Source: Euzebyaceae bacterium (GTDB lineage Bacteria > Actinomycetota > Nitriliruptoria > Euzebyales > Egibacteraceae). Taken from it: DNA of 11,415 bases. The stretch spans positions 1 to 11,415 of the forward strand of contig JACCXR010000005.1 in NCBI GenBank assembly GCA_013696915.1, in the 5' to 3' direction. A model generated the notes under the pieces. That model was not told the DNA's origin and ran no database searches. It saw only the letters and a list, made by a program, of their open reading frames with translations. This document shows, piece by piece, positions 1 through 6,118 of the stretch; positions within the stretch are counted from its first letter, which is position 1, and every line of letters starts with the position of its first letter. The position numbers and the translations under genes are program-made.

Positions 1-63
1 GGCCGGCGCTCGTCCGCCGCACCGCAGGCGAGGGCCGCGGGCGGCGGCGTCCCACGCCCTTAA
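1..63 (+). CDS. Possible 3' end of an unidentified plus-strand gene (partial)
   Basis: Reading frame 1 is open from the window edge to a TAA at 61-63 and gives about 20 residues rich in Ala, Arg, Gly and Pro. Third positions are mostly G or C, as in the neighbouring genes, but other frames here are also open and nearly as GC-biased. If real, the gene would converge on pafC with a 17-bp gap. The alternative is a minus-strand gene beginning at a GTG inside this stretch, downstream of pafC. Nothing in these few residues identifies a product. Confidence 0.2.
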   Translation, partial: GRRSSAAPQARAAGGGVPRP

Positions 64-80
64 GCCGCCGGGGCGGCCTT
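62..80 (-). terminator. Weak terminator-like hairpin after pafC
   Basis: Just past the pafC stop codon, the minus strand can form a GC stem (CCGCC paired with GGCGG, two-base loop). It is flanked by AAG/CTT with a one-base bulge. There is no real U-run, only TT. It could end the pafBC transcript, and with the palindrome immediately upstream it may act as a compound structure. The call is weak because high-GC DNA makes such stems often. Confidence 0.3.
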
Positions 81-102
81 CTACGAGCCGCGCGGCTCGT
101 AG
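81..102. repeat. Perfect 22-bp palindrome over the pafC stop codon
   Basis: The arm CTACGAGCCGC is followed directly by its exact reverse complement GCGGCTCGTAG, with no spacer. On the minus strand it encodes the last residues of PafC (Tyr-Glu-Pro-Arg-Gly-Ser) and its TAG stop. The dyad is seen directly. Whether it works as an RNA structure, a protein-binding site or neither is not known. Confidence 0.9.
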
Positions 103-1043
103 CGGTCGAGGGCCTCGCGGGCCAGCGCGCCGACCCGCTCCGCGAGGACGGCCGGCGCGACGACGCGCGCACCGGTCCCGACGCGCAGCACCAGGCGGGC
201 GACCCACTCGGGCTCCGCGGTGCGCAGGGTGACGCGGTGGACGTCGCCGCGCTCCTCGATGGCGTCGACCACGGCCCACTCCTCCACCCACCAGACTGCA
301 GGATCGAGATCGAGCACGACCACCGGATCATCCGGTGCGGGGACGTAGGCCGGACCCGGCTGCTCCGCCGGTCTGGCCCGCGCGCCCCGCTCCCCCGTGG
401 GCCGGACCGCGCGCATGCGGTCGAGCCGGAAGTCCCGCGGCGCCCGCGCCAGCCGACACCAGGCCTGCAGGTACCACGAGCCCCGCCAGCCGACGAGCGC
501 CCAGGGCTCCACGTCCCGGCTGGTCGTCTCGGCCTTCGACGCCGAGCGGTACACCAGGTGGACCACCTCGCCGGCCTCGACGGCCGTGCGCAGGACGGGC
601 AGGTGCTCGTCGCCGGGGGTGCGCAGATCGATCGCCACCCTCGCCGGCGGCCCGCCGGCGGGCGACCCGCCGAGCGCGGCCTCGAGCTTGTCGACGGCGC
701 GCCGCAGGTCTGCGGACTCGGGAAAGCCCTCGATGCCGGCCAGCGCGTGGGCGGCGAGCAGCAGAGTGACCGCCTCGCGCACCGACAGCCGCAGCGGGCG
801 GCGGAAGAAGTCGGCCATGCGGACCGTCACGCGATCGCCGACGATCGAGGCCTCGACGAGGTCGCCGCCGCCGTAGCCGGGCAGGCCGCAGTAGCCGAGG
901 ACGTCGAGGTCGTCGGACAACTCCTCGCGGGTCAGGTCGAAGCGGTCCGTCACCTCGTACACGTCGGCGCCCGGATGCTCGAGCAGCCAGGGCACGAGCA
1001 GCAGGATGCGCTCCAGGCGGGCGAGCGTGCGGTTCGCGGTCAC
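81..1043 (-). CDS. pafC: PafC, WYL-domain transcriptional regulator (partner of PafB)
   Basis: This 320-residue protein matches the usual PafC length. In mycobacteria PafB and PafC together activate much of the RecA/LexA-independent DNA-damage response, and their WYL domains are thought to sense a nucleic-acid-type ligand. The sequence shows an N-terminal winged-helix region (about 1-70, with two Leu-rich helices and an EELSDDLDVLGYCG stretch). A WYL domain follows in the middle, with the signature W190-Y191-L192 and a downstream DFRLDRM. The C-terminal WCX-type extension is about 230-320. The GTG start at 1041-1043 overlaps the pafB stop as GTGA, which implies translational coupling. A longer upstream reading of the same frame is only the antisense-like shadow of pafB. 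The last codons lie in a perfect palindrome. Assignment to PafC rather than another WYL regulator rests on the tandem arrangement and the nearby pafA. Confidence 0.88.
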   Translation of the reverse strand: MTANRTLARLERILLLVPWLLEHPGADVYEVTDRFDLTREELSDDLDVLGYCGLPGYGGGDLVEASIVGDRVTVRMADFFRRPLRLSVREAVTLLLAAHALAGIEGFPESADLRRAVDKLEAALGGSPAGGPPARVAIDLRTPGDEHLPVLRTAVEAGEVVHLVYRSASKAETTSRDVEPWALVGWRGSWYLQAWCRLARAPRDFRLDRMRAVRPTGERGARARPAEQPGPAYVPAPDDPVVVLDLDPAVWWVEEWAVVDAIEERGDVHRVTLRTAEPEWVARLVLRVGTGARVVAPAVLAERVGALAREALDRYEPRGS

Positions 1044-1993
1044 CCCCCGGCCTGCCGGACGACGGCGCGCAGGTGGGCCACGATGCGCTCCCGCAGCACC
1101 GGCGGCGCGACGACCTCGACGTCCACGCCGAGGTCGAGGACCCAGCCGACGAACCGGTCGGGGTCGCCGACGGCCACGGTGTACGCCGTCCAGCCCGGAT
1201 GGGCGGGCTCGCCGCCGCCGCGGGCCCGTCGGGCGACCTGCCAGGCGACCGACGCGGCGGCGAGGACCTCGGCCGTCTCGGGTGCCACGTCCGGCGCGGG
1301 GGGGACGACGTCGTCGACGCCGACGTCGGCGTCCGGTGGGACGAAGGCGCCGGGCGCACCGACCACGCCAACCGCACCGGCGATGCGGTCCAGGCGGAAC
1401 GCCCGCCGGGCTCCTCGGTCGTGATCGTGCCCGACGACGTACCAACGGCCGCTGCGGTGCACGAGCGCATGGGGGTCGACGGTCCGCCTGGCCGGCGGCT
1501 GCCCGGGCACGCGGTAGGTGAACCGCACGGTCGTACGGGTCAGCTGCGCCTCCATCAGCGCCGCCCGGTGGGGGGCGTCGAGTGCGATCCCGACCGGCGG
1601 CCCGGTCGCGGCCCGGGCGGCGTCCGGCTCGCCGGCATCGACGGCGAGCTTGCGCAGCCCGGCGGCCGCGTCGTCGGCGAGACCGGTCGCCTCCAGCGCG
1701 ACGGCCAGTGCCGCGAGCTCGCCCGACTCCAGCCGGACGGCCGGAAGGTCGTAGCGGCGCGGGTCGATCCGGTAGCCGACGCGGTCGTCCCATCGGTCGA
1801 GCGGCGCGGTGTCGAGCGGGACCCCCAGGGCGCGCAGGTCGGCCTTGTCCCGCTCGAACATGCGGCGGAACGACTCCGGGTCATCCTGGCCGTAGCCCGC
1901 GACCCTCGATCGGATCTCGGCGGCCGGCAGCGGCCGGCGGGTCTCCCGCAGCGCGATGACGAGGTTGATGAGGCGCTCCAGCCGGTCCGTCAC
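1040..1993 (-). CDS. pafB: PafB, WYL-domain transcriptional regulator (partner of PafC)
   Basis: This 317-residue protein is the first gene of the pafBC pair. Residues 1-65 look like the winged helix-turn-helix of this family: RLINLVIALRETRRPLPAAE, then an FRRMFERDKADLRALG segment leading into a conserved wing. The WYL domain is central, with signature W184-Y185-V186 (the variant WYV) and a following AFRLDRI. The C-terminal part (about 230-317) fits the WCX extension. The GTG at 1991-1993 was chosen because it opens directly on the family's N-terminal helix. The frame stays open further upstream, but that sequence is low-complexity and unlike the family. No Shine-Dalgarno is evident, but a TAGGCT -10-like hexamer ends seven bases before the GTG, which fits a leaderless mRNA. 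The gene overlaps pafC by 4 bp. Its function as half of a DNA-damage activator is inferred from the mycobacterial family. Confidence 0.88.
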   Translation of the reverse strand: MTDRLERLINLVIALRETRRPLPAAEIRSRVAGYGQDDPESFRRMFERDKADLRALGVPLDTAPLDRWDDRVGYRIDPRRYDLPAVRLESGELAALAVALEATGLADDAAAGLRKLAVDAGEPDAARAATGPPVGIALDAPHRAALMEAQLTRTTVRFTYRVPGQPPARRTVDPHALVHRSGRWYVVGHDHDRGARRAFRLDRIAGAVGVVGAPGAFVPPDADVGVDDVVPPAPDVAPETAEVLAAASVAWQVARRARGGGEPAHPGWTAYTVAVGDPDRFVGWVLDLGVDVEVVAPPVLRERIVAHLRAVVRQAGG

Positions 1994-2000
1994 CGGCGGG

Positions 2001-2006
2001 AGCCTA
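2001..2006 (-). promoter_or_regulatory. Putative -10 element for leaderless pafBC transcript
   Basis: The minus strand reads TAGGCT (pattern TAnnnT), followed by seven bases and then the pafB GTG. That spacing would place the transcription start on the start codon. Leaderless messages with -10-only promoters are common in actinobacteria. No convincing -35 is visible. This is inference from one hexamer and its spacing. Confidence 0.4.
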
Positions 2007-2040
2007 CCGGGGCCCCGGGCGGCCGGCTGTGCGGAGGCCC

Positions 2041-2076
2041 GGCGCCCACGGCCGAGACCGGCGCCCGCGGCCGAGA
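2041..2076. repeat. Two-copy 17-bp direct repeat in the pafB/PBP intergenic region
   Basis: GGCGCCCACGGCCGAGA (2041-2057) recurs as GGCGCCCGCGGCCGAGA (2060-2076), 16 of 17 bases identical, offset 19 bp. It lies in the 244-bp divergent gap between pafB and the PBP gene (1994-2237), which otherwise holds no gene I can support. The sequence is highly GC-rich, so chance or replication slippage is as likely as a tandem operator. Confidence 0.6.
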
Positions 2077-2222
2077 AGCGCTCGCCTGTGGATTGCGACG
2101 TTCGCGCCGGATACCGCGCCCATGTCGCATCGCCGCCCAAGCGCCGGGCGCCGGCGTCGTCCAATGGGGAACCGGCCTGACCGCCGCAGCCCCGGCCGCA
2201 TGGAACAATGGGGCACGATGAC

Positions 2223-2229
2223 GAGGGGG
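2223..2229 (+). promoter_or_regulatory. Ribosome binding site fixing the PBP start
   Basis: GAGGGGG lies eight bases before the ATG at 2238 and is the only good Shine-Dalgarno near the several in-frame or nearby ATGs at 2200-2240. It favours 2238 over the in-frame ATG at 2208. Confidence 0.6.
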
Positions 2230-2237
2230 CGCGGCTG

Positions 2238-4580
2238 ATGAGCCTGCAGGACACGGTGCCGGGGACGTCCCCGGCCGAGCGGACCGCGTGGGCGGTCTGG
2301 TCGTGGATCGGCAGGGCCCTCACCCTCGCCATGGCGGCGCTGGCCGGCGCCGTGGCCCTGATCTACGCCGTGTCCGTGTTCGTCCCGCCGGTCGCGCGCA
2401 GCACGAGCAACTCGGTCGCGGTCGGCGTCCAGCTCCCCGAGGAGGTCTCCCTCGCGGCGCTGGACCAGCGGTCCATCGTGTACGCCGGCGACGGCAGCGT
2501 GCTCGGCGTCCTCCACGACGACATCGACCGGCAGCTGGTCCCGCTCTCGCAGATCCCGCAGCACGTGCGCGACGCGGTCATCACCGCCGAGGACCGCAAG
2601 TTCTGGGAGCACGAGGGGTACGACGTCGAGGGCATCGGACGGGCCCTCGTCGCGAACGCCCGCGCCGGCGTCGTCACACAGGGCGGCTCGACGATCACCC
2701 AGCAGCTCGCCAAGAGCGAGGTGGGCGACGAGACGTCGCTGGAGCGGAAGCTGATCGAGCTCACGTACGCGGTCGCCCTGGAGCGGGAGTTCACCAAGGA
2801 GCAGCTGCTCGAGCGCTACCTCAACCAGGTGTACTTCGGCAACGGGGCGTACGGGATCGCCGCCGCCGCCGAGGAGTACTTCGGCCACGACCAGCCCGGG
2901 AAGCTGCTGTACGAGGAGGCCGCGCTGCTCGCCGGCATCATCCGCTCCCCCGGAAGCCTCGACCCCCGGCGCAGCCCCGACGCCGCCGTCGCCCGGCGCG
3001 ACCGGGTCATCCGCGACATGGGCGTCGAGGGCTACTTCACACCCGAGCAGGTCACCCACCTCGTCACCGCGCCGCTCGGGATCACGCCCCCGCGCGCGCA
3101 GGAGCGGCCGGATCCGTTCCTCCTCGAGGCGGTGAAGCAGGAGTTCTACGACAGCCCGATGCTCACCGACTTCGGCGAGGACCGCCTCGCGCGCAACGAG
3201 CGGCTCCTCACCGGCGGGCTGCGCGTCTACACGTCGGTGGAGCCGCTCATGCAGGCGCTGGCCCGCGAGGTCGTGACGAGCTATCTGCCCGACGACCCGA
3301 CGCAGCCGACCGCGTCGATCGCGGCGGTCGATCCGCGCGACGGCAGCATCCTTGCGATCTACGGTGGCGCCGACTTCGCGGCCGAGCAGTACAACATCGC
3401 GACCCAGGGGCGGCGGCAGCCGGGGTCGTCGTTCAAGCCGTTCGTCATGGCGACGGCGCTGATGGAGGGCTTCCCGCTCGACATGGAGCTGGAGGGCACG
3501 AGCCCAGCCAAGTTCCCCGGATCGGGCGACCCGAAGTGGGAGGAGGAGGGCGTCCAGAACTACGGCGGCGCCAGCTACGGCCGCGTGGACATGCGCCAGG
3601 CCCTCATCCGCTCGGTCAACACGGCGTTCGCCCAGCTCGGTCTCATCATCGGCATCGAGAACGCGGTCGAGACCGCGCGGCAGATGGGCATCAACACCGA
3701 CGCCGCCACAGCGGGCATCGTCAACCCCGCGATCTCCCTCGGCGGCATCGAACGCGGCGTCACGCCCCTGGAGATGGCCTCGGCGTACGGCACCTTCGCG
3801 AACGGCGGCGCCCACGTCCCCGCGTCGATGATCGACCGCATCGAGAGCTCCGACGGCGAGGTGCTCTACCAGCGCACCCCGGCGCCGCAGCAGGTCCTCG
3901 ACCCGCGCGTGAACGGCGCGATGGTCGACGTCATGCAGTCGGTCGTGAGCGGCGGCACGGCCACGCGCGCGAGCCTCGCCAACTGGCGGGCGGCCGGCAA
4001 GACGGGCACGACCCAGAACAACGCGGACGCCTGGTTCGTCGGCTATACGCCGGTGATGTCCGCCGCCGTGTGGATGGGGCACGCGGAGGGCCAGATCTCG
4101 ATGCCGGGCCGCACCGGCGGCTCGATCCCGGCCACGATCTGGCACGACTTCATGGTCAGGGCGCTCGACGGCGTCGAACCGGTCGGGTTCCCCGAGGTCG
4201 AGATCGGCGAACGCGCGCTCGTCGACGGCGGCGAGGTCTCGGTGCCCGACGTCCGCGGGCTGGACGAGACCCAGGCGCTGCGGGCGCTCGCCGAGGCGAA
4301 GCTGATCGGCCAGACCCGCATCGTCGACTCCCTCACCGCCGAGGGCACGGTCCTGTGGCAGAACCCGCGCCCCGGCGAGACAGCCCAGGCCGGCGACTCC
4401 ATCTCCATCGGCGTCTCGTCGGGCAAGGCGCCACCGCCGCCCGAGCCGGAACCGGAGCCCTCGCCGACCGCGACAGAGACGCCCACGGACGCGCCGTCCA
4501 CCGAGGCGCCGTCCACCGAGGCGCCGGCGACCGAGGCACCCGCCACGGAGGACCCGGTCGAGGGCGTGCCGGGCGACTGA
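2238..4580 (+). CDS. Class A penicillin-binding protein with PASTA domain (bifunctional peptidoglycan synthase)
   Basis: This 780-residue bitopic enzyme should polymerise lipid II (glycosyltransferase) and cross-link stem peptides (transpeptidase) outside the membrane. It has a short cytoplasmic N-terminus and one membrane helix at about 27-49. The GT51 domain follows, with EDRKFWEHEG (catalytic Glu118), QGGSTITQQ at 148-156, and YLNQVYFGNGAYGIAAAAEEYFG-type sequence, of which the core is YLNQVYFGNGAYG. The transpeptidase domain has S397-S-F-K400, S459-V-N461 and K588-T-G-T-T. A single PASTA domain spans about 669-730. The C-terminus is a Pro/Glu/Thr-rich tail with a fourfold five-residue repeat. 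All catalytic motifs are intact. The layout resembles actinobacterial PonA-type enzymes. The ATG at 2238 has a good Shine-Dalgarno. The gene is divergent from pafB and convergent with pafA, with only 21 bp between their stop codons and no clear terminator there. Confidence 0.96.
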   Translation: MSLQDTVPGTSPAERTAWAVWSWIGRALTLAMAALAGAVALIYAVSVFVPPVARSTSNSVAVGVQLPEEVSLAALDQRSIVYAGDGSVLGVLHDDIDRQLVPLSQIPQHVRDAVITAEDRKFWEHEGYDVEGIGRALVANARAGVVTQGGSTITQQLAKSEVGDETSLERKLIELTYAVALEREFTKEQLLERYLNQVYFGNGAYGIAAAAEEYFGHDQPGKLLYEEAALLAGIIRSPGSLDPRRSPDAAVARRDRVIRDMGVEGYFTPEQVTHLVTAPLGITPPRAQERPDPFLLEAVKQEFYDSPMLTDFGEDRLARNERLLTGGLRVYTSVEPLMQALAREVVTSYLPDDPTQPTASIAAVDPRDGSILAIYGGADFAAEQYNIATQGRRQPGSSFKPFVMATALMEGFPLDMELEGTSPAKFPGSGDPKWEEEGVQNYGGASYGRVDMRQALIRSVNTAFAQLGLIIGIENAVETARQMGINTDAATAGIVNPAISLGGIERGVTPLEMASAYGTFANGGAHVPASMIDRIESSDGEVLYQRTPAPQQVLDPRVNGAMVDVMQSVVSGGTATRASLANWRAAGKTGTTQNNADAWFVGYTPVMSAAVWMGHAEGQISMPGRTGGSIPATIWHDFMVRALDGVEPVGFPEVEIGERALVDGGEVSVPDVRGLDETQALRALAEAKLIGQTRIVDSLTAEGTVLWQNPRPGETAQAGDSISIGVSSGKAPPPPEPEPEPSPTATETPTDAPSTEAPSTEAPATEAPATEDPVEGVPGD
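4491..4550 (+). repeat. Four tandem 15-bp repeats in the PBP tail
   Basis: Two exact copies of GCGCCGTCCACCGAG (4491-4505, 4506-4520) are followed by two degenerate copies (4521-4535, 4536-4550). They encode APSTE, APSTE, APATE, APATE in the extracytoplasmic tail. The unit is a multiple of three, so copy-number change would alter tail length without breaking the frame. Confidence 0.9.
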
Positions 4581-4601
4581 CCCGAGGGGTGCCGGGCAGC
4601 G

Positions 4602-5957
4602 CTACATGCTCGCGATCAGCTTGTCCACGCGCTCATCCTCGGACCGGAAAGGGTCCTTGCACAGGACCGTGCGCTGCGCTTGGTCGTTCAGCTTCAGGTG
4701 CACCCAGTCGACGGTGAAGTCCCGCCGCTTGCGCTTCGCCTGGCGGATGAACTCCCCGCGCAGCCGCGCGCGGGTGGTCTGCGGCGGCGTGTCGCGCGCG
4801 GCGTCGATCTCGGCGTCCGTGGTGAGCCGGTCGACGCGGTCGCGGCGCTGGAGCAGGTAGTAGAGCCCGCGGCTGCGGTTCACGTCGTGGTACTGCAGGT
4901 CGAGCATCGAGATCCGCGGGTGGGACAGCGGGAGGTCGTGGCGGGTGCGGTAGTCGTCGATGAGGTGGTACTTCGCGACCCAGTCGCACTCGCGCGACAG
5001 CTTCAGCGGGTCGTCCGCGATCGTCTCGAGCACGCGGCCCCACTCGGCGATCACGTGGTCGGTGTCGGCGTCGGACCCGGAGTGGTCGATGAACTGCGCT
5101 ACCCGCTCGAAGTACTCGCGCTGGATCTCCAGCGCGCTCAGCTCGCGCCCGCCGGCGAGCTTCACCCTCCTGCTGCAGGTCATGTCGTGGCTGATCTCGC
5201 GGATGGCGCGGATCGGGTTGTCCAGCGTGAGGTCGCGCATGACCGTGCCCGCCTCGATCATGCGCAGCACCAGGTCGGCGGTCGCCACCTTCAGCCAGAT
5301 GGCGTACTCGCTCATGTTCGAGTCGCCGACGATCACGTGCAGGCGGCGGTAGCGCTCGGCGTCGGCGTGCGGCTCGTCGCGGCTGTTGATGATCGGGCGG
5401 CTCCGGGTGGTCGCCGACGACAGCCCCTCCCAGATGTGCTCGGCGCGCTGCGAGACGGAGAACACCGCCCCGCGCGGCGTCTGCAGCACCTTGCCGGCGC
5501 CGGCGAAGATCTGGCGGGTGACGAGGAACGGGATCAGGGTGTCGGCGAGCTTCTGGAACTCCCCGAAGCGGGCGACCAGGTAGTTCTCGTGGCTGCCGTA
5601 GGAGTTGCCGGCGGAGTCGGTGTTGTTCTTGAACAGGTAGATCTGGCCGGCGATGCCCTCCTCGTGCAGGCGCTGCTCGGCCTGCTCGACGAGACCCTCG
5701 AGGATGCGCTCCCCCGCCTTGTCGTGGACGACGACCGCGCGGACGCTGTCGCACTCCGGGGTCGCGTACTCCGGGTGGGAGCCCACGTCGAGGTACAGCC
5801 GCGCGCCGTTCTCGAGGAACACGTTGGACGACCTGCCCCAGCTGACGACCCGCCGGAACAGGTACCGCGCGACCTCGTCGGGCGACAGGCGGCGCTGCCC
5901 GCGGAACGTGCAGGTGACGCCGTACTCGATCTCCAACCCGAAGATCCGGCGCTCCAT
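4602..5957 (-). CDS. pafA: PafA, Pup-protein ligase
   Basis: This 451-residue protein uses ATP to phosphorylate the C-terminal Glu of Pup and join it to substrate lysines, tagging proteins for the mycobacterial-type proteasome. The length fits the family (about 450). The N-terminus RRIFGLEIEYGVTCTF carries the conserved Glu9/Glu11 metal-ligand region. LYLDVGSHPEYATPE carries the conserved acidic residue Asp57. Other hallmark stretches are FKNNTDSAGNSYGSHENYL, SSATTRSRPIINSRDEPHAD, GDSNMSE and DFTVDWVHLKLNDQAQRTV. The approximately 40-residue Dop loop of the related depupylase is absent between the two N-terminal motifs, so this is PafA rather than Dop. The ATG at 5955-5957 has AGGAG five bases upstream. 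The Pup, proteasome and ATPase genes are not in the window. Confidence 0.98.
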   Translation of the reverse strand: MERRIFGLEIEYGVTCTFRGQRRLSPDEVARYLFRRVVSWGRSSNVFLENGARLYLDVGSHPEYATPECDSVRAVVVHDKAGERILEGLVEQAEQRLHEEGIAGQIYLFKNNTDSAGNSYGSHENYLVARFGEFQKLADTLIPFLVTRQIFAGAGKVLQTPRGAVFSVSQRAEHIWEGLSSATTRSRPIINSRDEPHADAERYRRLHVIVGDSNMSEYAIWLKVATADLVLRMIEAGTVMRDLTLDNPIRAIREISHDMTCSRRVKLAGGRELSALEIQREYFERVAQFIDHSGSDADTDHVIAEWGRVLETIADDPLKLSRECDWVAKYHLIDDYRTRHDLPLSHPRISMLDLQYHDVNRSRGLYYLLQRRDRVDRLTTDAEIDAARDTPPQTTRARLRGEFIRQAKRKRRDFTVDWVHLKLNDQAQRTVLCKDPFRSEDERVDKLIASM

Positions 5958-5962
5958 CGTGG

Positions 5963-5967
5963 CTCCT
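5963..5967 (-). promoter_or_regulatory. Ribosome binding site of pafA
   Basis: The minus strand reads AGGAG, five bases before the pafA ATG. It decides against the longer in-frame reading upstream, which lacks family similarity. Confidence 0.7.
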
Positions 5968-5990
5968 GCCGCTCGGGGACGCGAGCGGCC

Positions 5991-5996
5991 AGTGTA
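5991..5996 (-). promoter_or_regulatory. Putative pafA -10 element
   Basis: TACACT on the minus strand would start a transcript with an untranslated leader of roughly 25-30 bases before pafA. The same hexamer occurs before the divergent kinase gene at 10408. No good -35 is seen at the right distance. It lies between the 6055-6096 hairpin and pafA, as expected if pafA is transcribed separately from the operon to its right. Confidence 0.45.
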
Positions 5997-6054
5997 GGCG
6001 GCATGGCTGCCCGGGAACGGACGCGGGGCACCCGGCCGCCGGGCGCCGCCCAAC

Positions 6055-6096
6055 GTTCGAAGGGTAGACGCCGATGGTCGCGTCTAGCCTTCGAAC
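6055..6096. terminator. Large imperfect inverted repeat, possible terminator of the FHA/kinase operon
   Basis: The left arm GTTCGAAGGGTAGACGC (6055-6071) and the right arm (6080-6096) are reverse complements except for one central mismatch. They give a 17-position stem with an 8-base loop. It begins 22 bases after the FHA gene's stop codon, in the 161-bp gap before pafA. There is no U-run on either strand, so classical intrinsic termination is uncertain. The arms are less GC-rich than their surroundings and contain TTCGAA, so a dimeric-protein operator is an alternative. Confidence 0.5.
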
Positions 6097-6118
6097 CCGA
6101 GGTTGGGTGGCCCCGCGC

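Noticed and set aside
2208..2237. An upstream in-frame ATG adding ten residues to the PBP.
   Set aside because: The ATG at 2238 has a good Shine-Dalgarno eight bases away, and the ten extra residues add nothing family-like.
2288..4717. A very long open plus-strand frame (about 800 codons) overlapping the PBP gene, and a long minus-strand one over 2004-4145.
   Set aside because: Both are Arg/Ala/Gly/Pro-rich shadows created by high GC. The PBP frame carries every catalytic motif of its family, and the shadows resemble no protein.
6055..6106. A tRNA fragment, because of the GGTTCGAA-like T-loop sequence on the minus strand.
   Set aside because: The bases either side cannot form a T-stem and no acceptor, anticodon or D arms are present. 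It is one arm of a simple hairpin.
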